NCBI RefSeq assembly: GCF_022627325.1
Contig: NZ_JAETZZ010000021.1
Span: forward strand, 1 to 58,534
Direction: 5' to 3'
Origin: Pseudomonas putida
GTDB lineage: Bacteria > Pseudomonadota > Gammaproteobacteria > Pseudomonadales > Pseudomonadaceae
DNA length: 58,534 bases
Within the stretch, counting starts at the first letter, position 1; every line of letters starts with the position of its first letter. This document shows, piece by piece, positions 34,701 through 43,840 of the stretch. The position numbers and the translations under genes are program-made. Below the pieces are notes generated by a model. The model made no database searches. It saw nothing but the letters and a program-made list of their open reading frames with translations, and was not told where the DNA came from.

Positions 34701-35942
34701 TTGGTACGCACCCTCGACAAATTGCGTGGCGAAATCAAATACGCGTACGAAGCCAACGGCCAGTTGCACAGCCGTGATACCGGTTCCCTCGTAGGTAGTG
34801 AAGAGTTCCGCTACGACCCGGCCGCCAACAGGCTGGACTTCAATGCGCGTCAGTTTGAGAAGGTCCAAGACAACCGCATCAAGCGTTGGCGGGATCAGGA
34901 GTACCGCTATGACCCGTGGGGCAACCTGATCGAGAAGCGCTCGGGGCATAGCAAGTTGCAGAGCTTTAGCTATGACTGCGAGAACCGGCTGGTTCGAGCG
35001 GAGACGCTGGTCAATGGCAAGTTGGAAAGCACCGGCACGTATGGCTATGACAGCCTGGGGCGCCGGGTAGCCAAGCAATCGGAGATCAACGGCATCACGG
35101 AGCAGAAGCGCTTCCTCTGGCAAGGGCTGCGGATGCTGCGTGAGGAGACGCCTGAGCAGAGCATCCTGTATTGCTATGAGCCGGGTAGCTATGCGCCGTT
35201 GGCTCGTGTTGATCAAGCGGAGGGACAAGAGCAGAAGGTCTACTACTTCCATACGGACCAGATTGGAACGCCTCTGGAACTGACTGATAGCGAAGGCCAA
35301 ATTGTCTGGCAGGCGATCTATCGATCCTGGGGAGCGATTGAGCAACTGTCGGTCAATGATATCGAACAGAATCTAAGGTTTCAGGGCCAGTATTTTGATA
35401 GTGAAACGGGCCTGCATTACAATACGTTCCGCTATTATGACCCTGAATCAGGTAGATTTACCACTCAGGATCCTATCGGCGTATCAGGTAATTTCAACTT
35501 ATATCACTATGCTCCAAACCCCTGTATTTGGTTGGATCCATGGGGATGGTGTGGTGAGTTAAGTGGGAAGGCAAGGCAAGTTCACGATCTTGCGGGGGGG
35601 GGCGATGCCAGGGCAATCCGAAACTCAACAGTCTCGATTGTCGAGGCAAACGTAAATGGCAAGCCGCAATTGTTTGCTGCTGGTAGCGGCGGGCGATTGT
35701 CGCCCGCACAGCGTGAATTGTTGCAAGAATTAGGAGTGCCTAAGGAAAACATTTTCAATGGTAGAGCTTTTGTAAAGGATTTTGAAAGGCTTGAAAATCA
35801 CGCTGAACGTATAATTTTGCGAAATCTTCCAGAAAACTCAGTGGTGTCACGGTGGGGTGTTTCATGGGGAGGGCTTCAGAGAAATGCTTCATGCGCAAGC
35901 TGTCAGCCTCATGTAGATATCGCTGGCGGAATATTTGACTAG
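31722..35942 (+). CDS. PAAR-Rhs T6SS effector with C-terminal deaminase-like toxin
   Basis: 1406 aa. N-terminal hydrophobic pair (about 15-65, ALAGFLAGAVIGLAIATAAA) for Eag binding; PAAR domain (about 85-160; STNVFINKRNAAHA, SSNVFINGVAASRKGDKLTC, SNNVFIGGG); another hydrophobic stretch; then Rhs/YD repeats (about 240-1180) that form the toxin cage; and the RHS-associated core with TQDPIG and WLDPWGW, the autoproteolysis region. The last 130 residues (1277-1406) are the toxin. It has HAE at 1360-1362 and CASC at 1391-1394, the zinc-site pattern of the deaminase superfamily; Pput_2613-type toxins are one possible subgroup. DPxG is followed by W rather than L. A run of nine G (35594-35602) sits in codons around 1291. 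The toxin is lower in GC than the core. Confidence 0.9.
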   Translation: MFEAARWGDEIEHTGALAGFLAGAVIGLAIATAAAFTICTAGLGGFLLGAAIGLGAGLLPMLGEKFGSMFSSPAGQIELAGCSTNVFINKRNAAHAELSTAKCDKHPPPVLVAEGSSNVFINGVAASRKGDKLTCGAKISGGSNNVFIGGGTQRYLPVDEEIPEWLRVTVDVLMIAASMGRSILAVGRLGLQAGLKAAGPCALQTGATIAGSYLAGRFIVGPAIERAIGGFTGNPVDMTTGRKLLANETDFVLPGMMPIEWSRFYASDLAVDSVLGQGWILPWEQSLRRSGGFVYHTDNQGRSVPFIDLEPGESIYNPNEKIHLVRTVGGHYLLQTLDNVFFYFGEVPDDNTAVPLYRLENALGHYLHFTRDAEQRLTDISAPGGVRVHLHYEHPLGRLTDVKRIVDQQAVETLVRYRYDDSGQLTEVINRNGDSVRQFHYAEGLMIRHSNALGLICEYRWQTQSDKPRVVEHWTSDGEHYHFRYDFALRTSWATDVLGRELEIHYNEDHRVVASRDFGGERYGMEFDAFGNIIGFTLPDGNHLALKYDDFGRLVQETDPLGRKISYKHHLATPLVTETCFPDGSIWKSRYDAKGNLIAEIDPLGHKTEYLNGEDGLPHTIIDANFKSKYLWWNAYAQVDRFEDCSGKSTYYRYDERQHLVAVTDALNQTTTLERKPDGEVLRICHPDGTAESFTYNALGQVLTHTDGKGQITRLQRTSRGLPSSRQDAKGQWIRYEYDKAIRLTALVNENSAAYRFAYDASDRLSEEVRVDNLTRRFSYDVGGNLVRLDEIGYGENGERPERNTLFERDAIGRLLAKVNRDARQDFEYDEADRLLSIQRTPSSLGKQLGITDEKLSYRYDLLGRLTQELTPSGALDYKYDPLSNLTTLTLPDGRKVNHLYYGSGHLHQLNLDGQVISDMERDDLHREVYRTQGKLTSCFGYDAMGRKAWQFASTLPAEKLSQVHNPGINTSLLVEHAYNPIHRRYQYDPAGELVRTLDKLRGEIKYAYEANGQLHSRDTGSLVGSEEFRYDPAANRLDFNARQFEKVQDNRIKRWRDQEYRYDPWGNLIEKRSGHSKLQSFSYDCENRLVRAETLVNGKLESTGTYGYDSLGRRVAKQSEINGITEQKRFLWQGLRMLREETPEQSILYCYEPGSYAPLARVDQAEGQEQKVYYFHTDQIGTPLELTDSEGQIVWQAIYRSWGAIEQLSVNDIEQNLRFQGQYFDSETGLHYNTFRYYDPESGRFTTQDPIGVSGNFNLYHYAPNPCIWLDPWGWCGELSGKARQVHDLAGGGDARAIRNSTVSIVEANVNGKPQLFAAGSGGRLSPAQRELLQELGVPKENIFNGRAFVKDFERLENHAERIILRNLPENSVVSRWGVSWGGLQRNASCASCQPHVDIAGGIFD

Positions 35943-35951
35943 GGAGTAGAA

Positions 35952-36479
35952 ATGGTATTTCCATCCGAGAGGCAACAGATAATTACAGATGCACTGAGAG
36001 CGCTTGATCTTGATGAGAAGGCAAAATTTAGTGCATGGTGTTTGTATTACTTCGAGACGGAGCCGGTGTTAACTAGCTATTTTGATATGGAGTTGGGCCC
36101 CTCTGCCAAAGAGAGAGTTATCGCCCTGGCAAGGAAGTTGTGGCTTAATGACTACGACATAGATTTATTGCAGGGCGACTTGAAGTTTTTAGAGGCATTG
36201 GATTGGGATATAGATGCTGTCAGTGAGTCAGATATCAATGCATCTGAAGGCGTGACGGATTATCTTGCTGCAGCGACCTTTGCTGTGAAAGGTGTATTGG
36301 CTGACAGTGAAGATTATTTCTATGCTTGCTCTGAGAATGTGATCAACAGGCTGGATTATATTATGAACTTTAGCGAGTCCGACTTGGTAGAGAACCTTGT
36401 TGATGCTGAATATGAGAAGCAGAAAGTTTTTCTAAAGCTCATTAAATCTGAGCCACTAGAGATTAATTGGTCTCGATAG
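35952..36479 (+). CDS. Putative immunity protein for the Rhs deaminase toxin
   Basis: 175 aa, all-helical and acidic (LDLDEKAKFSAWCLYYFETE; GVTDYLAAATFAVKGVLADS; YEKQKVFLKLI). No signal peptide or membrane helix, so it acts in the cytoplasm. Start lies 9 bp after the rhs stop with GGGAGTAG in front, the standard place for the cognate immunity gene. I cannot assign the family firmly; its size and helical character resemble DUF416-like immunity proteins and the second deaminase partner at 44601-45140. Confidence 0.8.
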   Translation: MVFPSERQQIITDALRALDLDEKAKFSAWCLYYFETEPVLTSYFDMELGPSAKERVIALARKLWLNDYDIDLLQGDLKFLEALDWDIDAVSESDINASEGVTDYLAAATFAVKGVLADSEDYFYACSENVINRLDYIMNFSESDLVENLVDAEYEKQKVFLKLIKSEPLEINWSR

Positions 36480-36503
36480 CTTTTCGTTTTGGCTATGGCG
36501 ATT
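36476..36503 (+). terminator. Weak terminator candidate after the immunity gene
   Basis: ATAGC-11 nt-GCTAT followed shortly by a run of seven T. The stem is short, so this is tentative; it would end the vgrG-Eag-rhs-immunity unit. Confidence 0.3.
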
Positions 36504-36610
36504 TTTTTGGGGTGTGGAATTTATAGTACGTTGTAATTTCTGGTTGCCATGCTGTAACCGGTGTTATATTCCACGCCGTTCAGGCCTACACGCCTCTAGA
36601 AATGAGGAGA

Positions 36611-36815
36611 AGTGAGGGTGAGATTGTTTGGCAGGCGGCATATCGTTCGCGGCTGGGCTATTGAGCACTTGGTTGTGAATGAGGTAGATCAAAACTTGTG
36701 GCTCGAAAGCCAGTACTTCGATCACGAAACAGGACTCTACTACAATATTCCAAGCCTGCGGTGCTGAGCTCAGCGGTTTTTTATCCCCAGGATTCAATAG
36801 GATTGACAGGAAGAA
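36611..36815 (+). pseudogene. Rhs core-end fragment (piece A)
   Basis: Translates in broken frames to SEGEIVWQAAYRS, then QNL-like and YFDHETGLYYN-like pieces and QDSIGLTG, collinear with the end of the Rhs core of the intact gene (around 35290-35490). Frameshifts and stops interrupt it. No toxin tip is recognisable after it. Confidence 0.75.
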
Positions 36816-37157
36816 TTAAAATTTAGTCGTACACTACAAGCCTTATTCTTATCATTGGTCAGCCGGGATAGCGTTCTCCCAAGTTTGCGCATAACATGGA
36901 CATAGGGGATGCTAACCACCTTTTTATCCCTGAGCAGTTCATATATAGGCCTGTTTTCAGCTCTACGCTTAAAAGGTTGAGGGGGTGGACTGTGAGCGCA
37001 TGTGCGATCCCTGTTAGGCTTTTGGGTGCAGTTTTCCGATTTGGTAAATGAACTGTATCTTGAATTACTCTGAAATAGTGCTTGGCGCTCTTTAATAAAT
37101 TGGAAGTGGATAAGGGGGTGTTTATGCTCCCTTATACACACTTACAGTCTGGAAGAG
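36816..37157. other. Gap without a recognisable gene between Rhs pieces
   Basis: Low-GC DNA directly after an Rhs core end, where a toxin tip and immunity gene would be expected. Only short broken frames are seen. An antisense 115-aa ORF (36794-37141) has no ribosome site or recognisable content. Confidence 0.4.
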
Positions 37158-39473
37158 CGTCGCCAGCCGTGACTTTGGCGGCGAGCGCTACGGCATGGAA
37201 TTCGATGCGTTCGGCAACATCATTGGCTTCACCTTGCCGGACGGTAATCACCTGGCGCTCAAGTACGACGACTTTGGCAGGCTGGTCGAGGAAACCGACC
37301 CACTGGGCCGCAAGATCAGCTACAAACATCACCTCGCCACGCCACTGGTGACTGAAACCTGCTTCCCCGATGGCAGCATCTGGAAATCTCGTTACGATGC
37401 CAAGGGCAACTTGATCGCCGAAATCGATCCCTTGGGCCACAAGACCGAGTACCTCAACGGCGAAGACGGCCTGCCGCACACGATCATCGATGCGAACTTC
37501 AAGTCCAAGTACCTGTGGTGGAACGCCTACGCCCAGGTCGATCGTTTCGAGGACTGCTCAGGCAAAAGCACCTACTACCGCTACGATGAGCGGCAGCACC
37601 TGATCGCCGTCACCGACGCGCTGAACCAGACCACGACGCTGGAGCGCAAACCCGACGGCGAAGTGCTGCGCATCTGCCATCCGGATGGCACCGCCGAATC
37701 CTTTACCTACAACGCCCTGGGCCAGGTGCTGACCCACACCGACGGCAAAGGCCAGACCACGCGTCTGCAGCGCACCTCGCGTGGCCTGCCCAGCAGCCGC
37801 CAGGATGCCAAAGGGCAGTGGATTCGTTACGAGTACGACAAAGCGATTCGCCTGACGGCGTTGGTCAACGAAAACAGCGCGGCCTACCGCTTTGCCTATG
37901 ACGCCTCGGACCGCCTGAGTGAAGAAGTGCGGGTGGACAACCTGACCCGGCGCTTCAGCTATGACGTTGGCGGCAATCTGGTTCGCCTGGACGAAATCGG
38001 CTATGGCGAAAACGGCGAGCGCCCAGAACGCAACACGCTGTTCGAGCGTGACGCGATTGGCCGCTTGCTGGCCAAGGTCAACCGCGATGCCCGCCAGGAT
38101 TTCGAGTACGACGAGGCCGACCGACTGCTGAGCATTCAGCGCACGCCGAGCAGTCTGGGCAAGCAATTGGGCATCACGGATGAAAAGCTAAGTTACCGCT
38201 ATGACCTGCTGGGACGCTTGACGTAGGAACTGACCCCGAGCGGAGCACGGGATTATGAATACGACCCGCTGAGCAACCTGACCACACTGACCCTACCAGA
38301 CGGGCGCAAGGTCAACCACCTGTACTACGGCAGTGGTCACCTGCACCAGCTGAACCTGGACGGCCAGGTCATCAGCGACATGGAGCGCGATGACCTGCAT
38401 CGCGAGGTGTATCGCACGCAGGGCAAGCTGACCAGTTGCTTTCGTTACGACGCCATGGGGCGCAAGGCGTGGCAGTTTGCGTCAACGGTACCCGCCGACA
38501 AGCTGTCGCAAGTGCACAACCCCAGCATCAATACGTCGTTGCTGGTGGAGCATGCGTACAACCCGATTCACCGCCGTTACCAGTACGACCCGGCTGGGGA
38601 GTTGGTACGCACCCTCGACAAATTGCGTGGCGAAATCAAATACGAGTACGAAGCCAACGGCCAGTTGCACAGCCGTGATACCGGTTCCCTCGTAGGTAGT
38701 GAAGAGTTCCGCTACGACCCGGCCGCCAACAGGCTGGACTTCAATGCGCGGCAGTTTGAGAAGGTCCAAGACAACCGCATCAAGCGTTGGCGGGATCAGG
38801 AGTACCGCTATGACCCGTGGGGCAACCTGATCGAGAAGCGCTCGGGGCATAGCAAGTTGCAGAGTTTTAGCTATGACTGCGAGAACCGGCTGGTTCGGGC
38901 TGAGACGCTGGTCAATGGCAAGTTGAAAAGCACCGGCACGTATCGCTATGACAGCCTGGGGCGCAGGGTAGCCAAGCAATCGGAGATCAACGGCATCACG
39001 GAGCAGAAGCGCTTCCTCTGGCAAGGGCTGCGGATGCTGCGTGAGGAGACGCCTGAGCAGAGTATTCTGTATTTCTATGAGCCGGGCAGCTATGCACCGT
39101 TGGCTCGGGTTGATCAGGCGGAGGGCCAAGAGCAGAAGGTCTACTACTTCCATACCGATCAGATCGGTACACCGCTGGAGCTTACGGATAGCGAGGGTGA
39201 GAATGTCTGGCAGGCGACGTATCTGCCTTGGGGGGGCGATTGAGCAGTTAGCCATCAATGAAGTCGAGCAAAATCTGCGCTGCCAGGGCCAGTACTTCGA
39301 AAGTAGGTAGATTTACTACTCAAGATCCCATTGGAATTGATGGTGGATCCAATCTTTATTTATATGCAATCAACCCTATAGCGTGGGTTGATCCATCAAA
39401 AAGTCGACGTCGAGCGCCGTTGCCTGTTGAGGAGATTGATGATGGGATGGTGGAATGTACCCGGAAAAAATGA
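37158..39473 (+). pseudogene. Second Rhs core copy (piece B), 5' truncated and interrupted
   Basis: Begins mid-core without PAAR or chaperone-binding helices and is nearly identical to 33257-35300 of the intact rhs at a constant offset of 3901 bp. Defects: a CAG-to-TAG stop at 38224-38226; an extra G in a run of seven (39230-39236) that shifts the frame; and a deletion of about 48 bp at about 39303 removing the YNTFRYYDPE segment. The frame ends INPIAWVDPS followed by only about 18 unrelated residues, so the toxin tip is gone and the core runs straight into the Imm26-like gene. Close identity points to recent duplication or gene conversion. Confidence 0.9.
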
Positions 39474-40107
39474 ATTAGTTGTCGGAGATATTCCCTTAGA
39501 TCGAATTGGGAAGTTGTTGGAGGAGCTTCAGGAGCTTTATCTCGAATCCTTGGGTAGACGTCCTGCGCTTGGTGAAATAAGCTATATGATTGAGTTATCT
39601 CTCAAGGTTAATGGTCCCGGGTTGTTTCATGGCCTGGAAACTGGCTCAGATAAGTGTGAGGATGCTTCAGTGCGCAAAAATCAAGCCATCAAATATTCTT
39701 CGGGCGACATCCTTGCTTTTAAAATTGATGAGGAAGTGTATGGATTCGCGAGGTTGATAAGAAAGATAGAGCTGGGTTATGTCTCTGAGATTTATTGTGA
39801 GACTGCTGTGTCGCCCAGTGAGGGGTTATCTGTCATAAATAAAATAAAAAAATTCCCGGTGATATTGGATACTTTTTCGTTGTTAGAAATGGGAGAGGGG
39901 GAATGGTCTGTGATCGGTAATGCGAAAGGAGAGAATGATGATAAAATAGATGGTTTGCGGTTTGTGTTTGGCACTCCGCCATTTGACTTGAAAAGTATTG
40001 ATGTAAATGAGGATGAGAAAAAAATATCAGAGAATGATTCTCTAGGTCTGCCTCCTTATGAGCAGATGGGCGACGAGGATGTTAAGGAGCTGTTTGAGGC
40101 AGGCTGA
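39439..40107 (+). CDS. Imm26-like immunity protein whose toxin is deleted
   Basis: 222 aa from the ATG at 39439 with GGAG 4 nt upstream. The centre SSGDILAFKIDEEVYGFARL matches the Imm26 pattern GD-a-k---YGf-R, seen also in the smaller gene at 49506. Flanking it are an acidic C-terminus (VNEDEKKISENDS) and an N-terminal helix. It overlaps the end of the broken rhs piece B. The DNA is AT-rich compared with the core. Imm26 proteins neutralise nuclease-type polymorphic toxins; here it would be an orphan immunity gene. Confidence 0.75.
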   Translation: MMGWWNVPGKNELVVGDIPLDRIGKLLEELQELYLESLGRRPALGEISYMIELSLKVNGPGLFHGLETGSDKCEDASVRKNQAIKYSSGDILAFKIDEEVYGFARLIRKIELGYVSEIYCETAVSPSEGLSVINKIKKFPVILDTFSLLEMGEGEWSVIGNAKGENDDKIDGLRFVFGTPPFDLKSIDVNEDEKKISENDSLGLPPYEQMGDEDVKELFEAG

Positions 40108-40377
40108 ATGATATTGTTGGCGTAGCTTGTTGAATTTTTTATAGGCGAAATTTAAACTCGAATGCAGTTTTAGCTTTTTCTGTAGATTGATGGCAATGTT
40201 CTGGTAAATTAGTTCCGATCGTAAGATTTTTGATTTGCTTTGCTTCCTGTAGGTCTTTGAATATTGGCGTCGATCTGGAGTGATGCTCACCTGCTGATTA
40301 AATACTTGAATGACGATCTTTAAAATTGTTGAATCGGAAGCGGGTGCCGACTTTGTTTCATTCGCTTCCATCTCCTT
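40108..40377. other. AT-rich spacer with no gene seen
   Basis: 270 bp between the Imm26-like gene and the next Rhs piece. Stops in all plus frames; an antisense 131-aa ORF shows no coding character. Confidence 0.4.
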
Positions 40378-40526
40378 GAGACCCGCCTGACCGGTCGACG
40401 GAGGGTCAACAATCAGGCCGTGGAAACCCTGACTCAATACCGCTACGACTTCCGGACGGCAGCACCTGGCAGGCGCGCTACGACGACAAGGGCAACCTGC
40501 TCGCCGAAATCGACGCGCTGGGCCAG
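40378..40526 (+). pseudogene. Scrambled 5' part of Rhs piece C
   Basis: About 65 bp similar to 32911-32980 of the intact rhs (QAVETLTQYRYD) are joined, out of frame, to sequence equivalent to about 33465 (PDGSTWQARYDD). The junction falls at a repeated YD-repeat codon pair (CGCTACGAC), which indicates a deletion by recombination between YD repeats. Confidence 0.7.
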
Positions 40527-42968
40527 ATGACCGAGTACCTCAACGGCGATGATGGCCTGCCGCACACCATCATCGATGCGACGTACAAGTCCAAGCACCT
40601 GTGGTGGAACACTCTGGCCCAGGTCGAGCGGTATCAGGACTGTTCGGGCAAGAACACCTATTACCGCTATGACGAGCGCCATCACTTGGTGGCCGTGACC
40701 GATGCGCTGAACCAGACCACCATGCTGGAACGCAAACCGGACGGGGAGGTGGTCAAGATCGACCATCCGGACGGCACGGCAGAGACGTTTACCTACAACG
40801 TCTACGGCCAGGTGCTGACCCACACCGATGGTAAGGGCCAGACTACCCGCCTGCTGCGCACCGCCCGAGGCCTGCCGAGCAGCCGCCAGGATGCCAAAGG
40901 TCAGCAAGTTCGCTATGAGTACGACAAGGCCGTGCGCCTGACCGCGTTGGTCAACGAAAACAGCATGCCGTACCGCTTTACCTACGATGCGTCGGACCGG
41001 CTGGTGGAAGAAGTGCGGGTGGACAACCTGACGCGGCGTTTCACCTACAACGACGGCGGCCATCTGACCCGGCTGGACGAAATCGGCTACGGCGAGAACG
41101 GTGAACAGCCACAACGCGAAACGCTGTTCGAGCGCGACCCCATTGGCCGCCTGATGGCCAAGCTCAACCGTGATGCGCGACAAGACTATGCCTATGACGA
41201 TGTTGACCGGTTGCTGAGCATTCAGCGGCACCCAACCAGCATCGGCAAGCAACTCGGCATCACCGAAGAAAAGCTGGAATACGCCTATGACCTGCTGGGG
41301 CGACTGACCCAGGAAATCACCCCACAGGGCGTGCTCGGCTACGAATACGACCCGCTGAGCAACCTGACCACACTGACCCTCCCGGACGGGCGCACGGTCA
41401 ACCACCTGTACTACGGCAGCGGCCATCTGCACCAGCTGAACCTGGACGGCCAGGTCATCAGCGACATGGAACGCGATGACCTGCACCGCGAGGTGTATCG
41501 CACGCAGGGCAAGCTGACCAGTTGCTTTGGCTACGACGCCATGGGGCGCAAGGCTTGGCAGTTTGCTTCGACCCTGCCGGCGGAAAAGCTGTCGCAAGTG
41601 CAGAACCCGGGCATCAACACCTCGCTGCTAGTGGAGCACGCCTACAACCCGATTCACCGTCGCTACCAGTACGACCCAGCGGGCGAATTGGTGCGCACGC
41701 TGGACAAGCTGCGTGGTGAGATCAAGTACGAATACGAAGCCAACGGCCAGTTGCATAGCCGCGATACTGGCTCCCTGGTAGGTAGCGAAGAGTTCCGCTA
41801 CGACCCGGCAGCCAACCGACTGGACTTCAATGCGCGGCAGCTAGAGAAGGTCAAGGACAACCGCATCAAGCGTTGGCGGGATCAGGAGTACCGCTACGAC
41901 CCTTGGGGGAATCTGATCGAGAAGCGCTCGGGGCATAGTAAGTTGCAGAGCTTTAGCTATGACTGCGAGAACCGCTTAGTGCGGGCCGAGACGGTGGTCA
42001 ACGGCAAGCTGGAAAGTACGGGCGCTTATCGCTATGACAGCCTCGGGCGACGGGTTGCCAAGCAATCTGCATTAAACGGTGTGATAGAGCAAAAGCGTTT
42101 TGTTTGGCAGGCTTTCAAGATGCTGCAGGAGATGGCGCCGGGGCGTAGTACGCTCTACTTGTATGAGCCGGCAGGATACATACCTTTAGCACGCATTGAT
42201 GACGTTGAAGGTGAAATGCAGCAGATTTATTACTTTCATAACGACCAAATGGGATCGCCGTTAGAACTGACGGATAGCGATGGTGAAGTTGTCTGGCAAG
42301 TGCGTTATAAGTCTTGGGGAGTAGTTGATGAGTTTTGTGTCAGAAGAGTTGAGCAAAACTTGCGCTTCCAAGGGCAGTATTTTGATGAGGAAGCAGCGCT
42401 TCATTATAATCTTTACAGGTACTACGATCCTGAAATAGGCCGATTTATTACACAGGATCCAATCGGTGTCTTGGGTGGGGAGAACCTGTATGTATATGCT
42501 CCTAATCCAATCTCTTGGGTAGATCCTGCTGGATTATCACCTAGCAAGCTTCTTGCTGCGGCCATGGCAAAGGCTGGAAATACAGTTCCCTCTGGATATG
42601 CTGCCCACCATTTAATTCCTACTAATGTTGTAAATAAGTCTAATCTCATTCAAGAGGCAATGAAGCGAGGTATATATAATCCAAATGGCGCTAGCAACGG
42701 ATCACCACTCCCTACCACATCTGCGGAATCCCTAGCCTCAGGTAAACCGCTGCATAGTGGTGGCCATTTGGGTTCTTACTATGACGCAGCTAGGAACCGC
42801 TTATTGATAGCGGAGCAGAAGATTGGCAATGTGGCTACTGCATCTGATAAGACTCTTCTTAAAAAGATCGGCGCTGTCGAACGCAGTATGAGGATGAGTC
42901 TTGGTTCAGATACCTTGCGCTTACAAAATACGGACCCTAGGCCGAAAGGCACCAGGTCGACATGTTAG
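40527..42968 (+). CDS. Orphan Rhs with AHH-type nuclease toxin (piece C)
   Basis: 813 aa open frame from an internal ATG. It lacks the N-terminal helices and PAAR, so it cannot load on VgrG by itself. YD repeats fill most of the length and RHS core motifs follow (YFHNDQMGSPLELTDSDGEV, QDPIGVLGGENLYVYAPNPI, WVDPAGL with the canonical DPxGL cleavage site). The last about 155 residues are a toxin tip containing GYAAHHLIPTNVV, the AHH motif of HNH/Endo VII nucleases. The toxin DNA is much lower in GC than the core. The core is close to the intact gene over 41340-41985, which would allow recombination to swap this tip onto the secreted Rhs. Confidence 0.88.
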   Translation: MTEYLNGDDGLPHTIIDATYKSKHLWWNTLAQVERYQDCSGKNTYYRYDERHHLVAVTDALNQTTMLERKPDGEVVKIDHPDGTAETFTYNVYGQVLTHTDGKGQTTRLLRTARGLPSSRQDAKGQQVRYEYDKAVRLTALVNENSMPYRFTYDASDRLVEEVRVDNLTRRFTYNDGGHLTRLDEIGYGENGEQPQRETLFERDPIGRLMAKLNRDARQDYAYDDVDRLLSIQRHPTSIGKQLGITEEKLEYAYDLLGRLTQEITPQGVLGYEYDPLSNLTTLTLPDGRTVNHLYYGSGHLHQLNLDGQVISDMERDDLHREVYRTQGKLTSCFGYDAMGRKAWQFASTLPAEKLSQVQNPGINTSLLVEHAYNPIHRRYQYDPAGELVRTLDKLRGEIKYEYEANGQLHSRDTGSLVGSEEFRYDPAANRLDFNARQLEKVKDNRIKRWRDQEYRYDPWGNLIEKRSGHSKLQSFSYDCENRLVRAETVVNGKLESTGAYRYDSLGRRVAKQSALNGVIEQKRFVWQAFKMLQEMAPGRSTLYLYEPAGYIPLARIDDVEGEMQQIYYFHNDQMGSPLELTDSDGEVVWQVRYKSWGVVDEFCVRRVEQNLRFQGQYFDEEAALHYNLYRYYDPEIGRFITQDPIGVLGGENLYVYAPNPISWVDPAGLSPSKLLAAAMAKAGNTVPSGYAAHHLIPTNVVNKSNLIQEAMKRGIYNPNGASNGSPLPTTSAESLASGKPLHSGGHLGSYYDAARNRLLIAEQKIGNVATASDKTLLKKIGAVERSMRMSLGSDTLRLQNTDPRPKGTRSTC

Positions 42969-42977
42969 GAGAAAATC

Positions 42978-43562
42978 ATGAAATATTTCACAATGTCGCA
43001 TGAGTTGGTTGAGGGAGGATATACGGATGGCGATGTTTCATTCTCACCGGGGCTCGAAGACTACTATCAAGTAGGGAAATTCCTTCCGTTAGAAGGTCTA
43101 TCAATTACCGTAGTGTTGGATAAAAAAGTTCGCAGTCTGAAATCTGATTTTTTCTTAACAGCATGCGGTGCGTTTTTTGGGTCGAAAGAGTTAAGGGTTG
43201 TATGTGAGGAGTTGGGTTCTGATGCTAGGTTCGTAAAGGCTGAGGTAAAATATTTTGGCGGGATGTCTGTAGAAAAGGATTACTTTTTGATTCATTTAGA
43301 TGAGAAGATCAAATGCTTCGATTATGACCAATCAGATTATTCTGGTAAGAACATGGTTTTAAGAAGATTGCAGTCAGGGGAGTTGGATGCTGAGTACCTG
43401 GCCCGAGGTGTAACAAAGCTGTGTATCGATGAATCCAAAGCAGATGGTTCTCATTTTTTATTTTTGGGTGGCGTGGCTTGGATTGATCCGATAGTGTCGG
43501 AGGTTTTTGTTAGTAAGGTTGAAAGCAAAAAACTCGCTATAAGGTTCATTGCTCTCGGTTGA
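42978..43562 (+). CDS. Putative immunity protein for the AHH nuclease (Imm11/DUF1629-like)
   Basis: 194 aa, soluble, beginning MKYFTMSHELVEGGYTDGDV 9 bp after the toxin stop, with AGGAG in front. Features such as YYQVGKFLPLEGLSI, SDFFLTACGAFFGSKEL and DYFLIHLDEKIKCFDYDQSD resemble Imm11/Imm43-type partners of AHH nucleases; the exact family is uncertain. The intact state beside an intact toxin suggests that the pair could work if the toxin were transferred to a secreted Rhs. Confidence 0.75.
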   Translation: MKYFTMSHELVEGGYTDGDVSFSPGLEDYYQVGKFLPLEGLSITVVLDKKVRSLKSDFFLTACGAFFGSKELRVVCEELGSDARFVKAEVKYFGGMSVEKDYFLIHLDEKIKCFDYDQSDYSGKNMVLRRLQSGELDAEYLARGVTKLCIDESKADGSHFLFLGGVAWIDPIVSEVFVSKVESKKLAIRFIALG

Positions 43563-43840
43563 GTATTCGCTCTCGCTGGTGTCTCCAAGTGTTGATTTGC
43601 TAAGTATAGTAGAGTGGGGTTCGTCAAAGTTTGTGTATCAGAGATGCTCAAGGTCGCTAGCCAGAAAATTATCGTCAGAATAGCTGATTGGGAAGTGGGT
43701 GTCAGATTGTTCTAAAAGTTCCAGGGTTATTTACCTTTTTAAAATTTGGATTATTTTTTTGATTGGTTTTTTTGCTGCATTGCTGCGCCTTTTTGATCTA
43801 ATTAGCTGTGCGCTGTAGGCAGCAATCATCTAGCGCTCAA
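43563..43840. other. AT-rich spacer with no gene seen
   Basis: 278 bp between the AHH immunity gene and the next Rhs piece; only short interrupted frames. Confidence 0.4.

Noticed and set aside
36794..37141. 115-aa minus-strand ORF between Rhs pieces
   Set aside because: No ribosome site, no recognisable motif; composition fits random AT-rich sequence.
32505..38166. Long minus-strand frames opposite the Rhs core (32505-33431, 33657-34265, 34527-35345, 37558-38166)
   Set aside because: Antisense shadows of YD repeats, duplicated only because the rhs core itself is duplicated.
39230..39236. G-run frameshift as proof of phase variation
   Set aside because: Piece B has other fatal lesions, so this shift alone has no functional meaning; a sequencing error also cannot be excluded.
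40042..40437. 131-aa minus-strand ORF overlapping the Imm26-like gene end
   Set aside because: Overlaps a supported gene and an Rhs scrap; no start signals.
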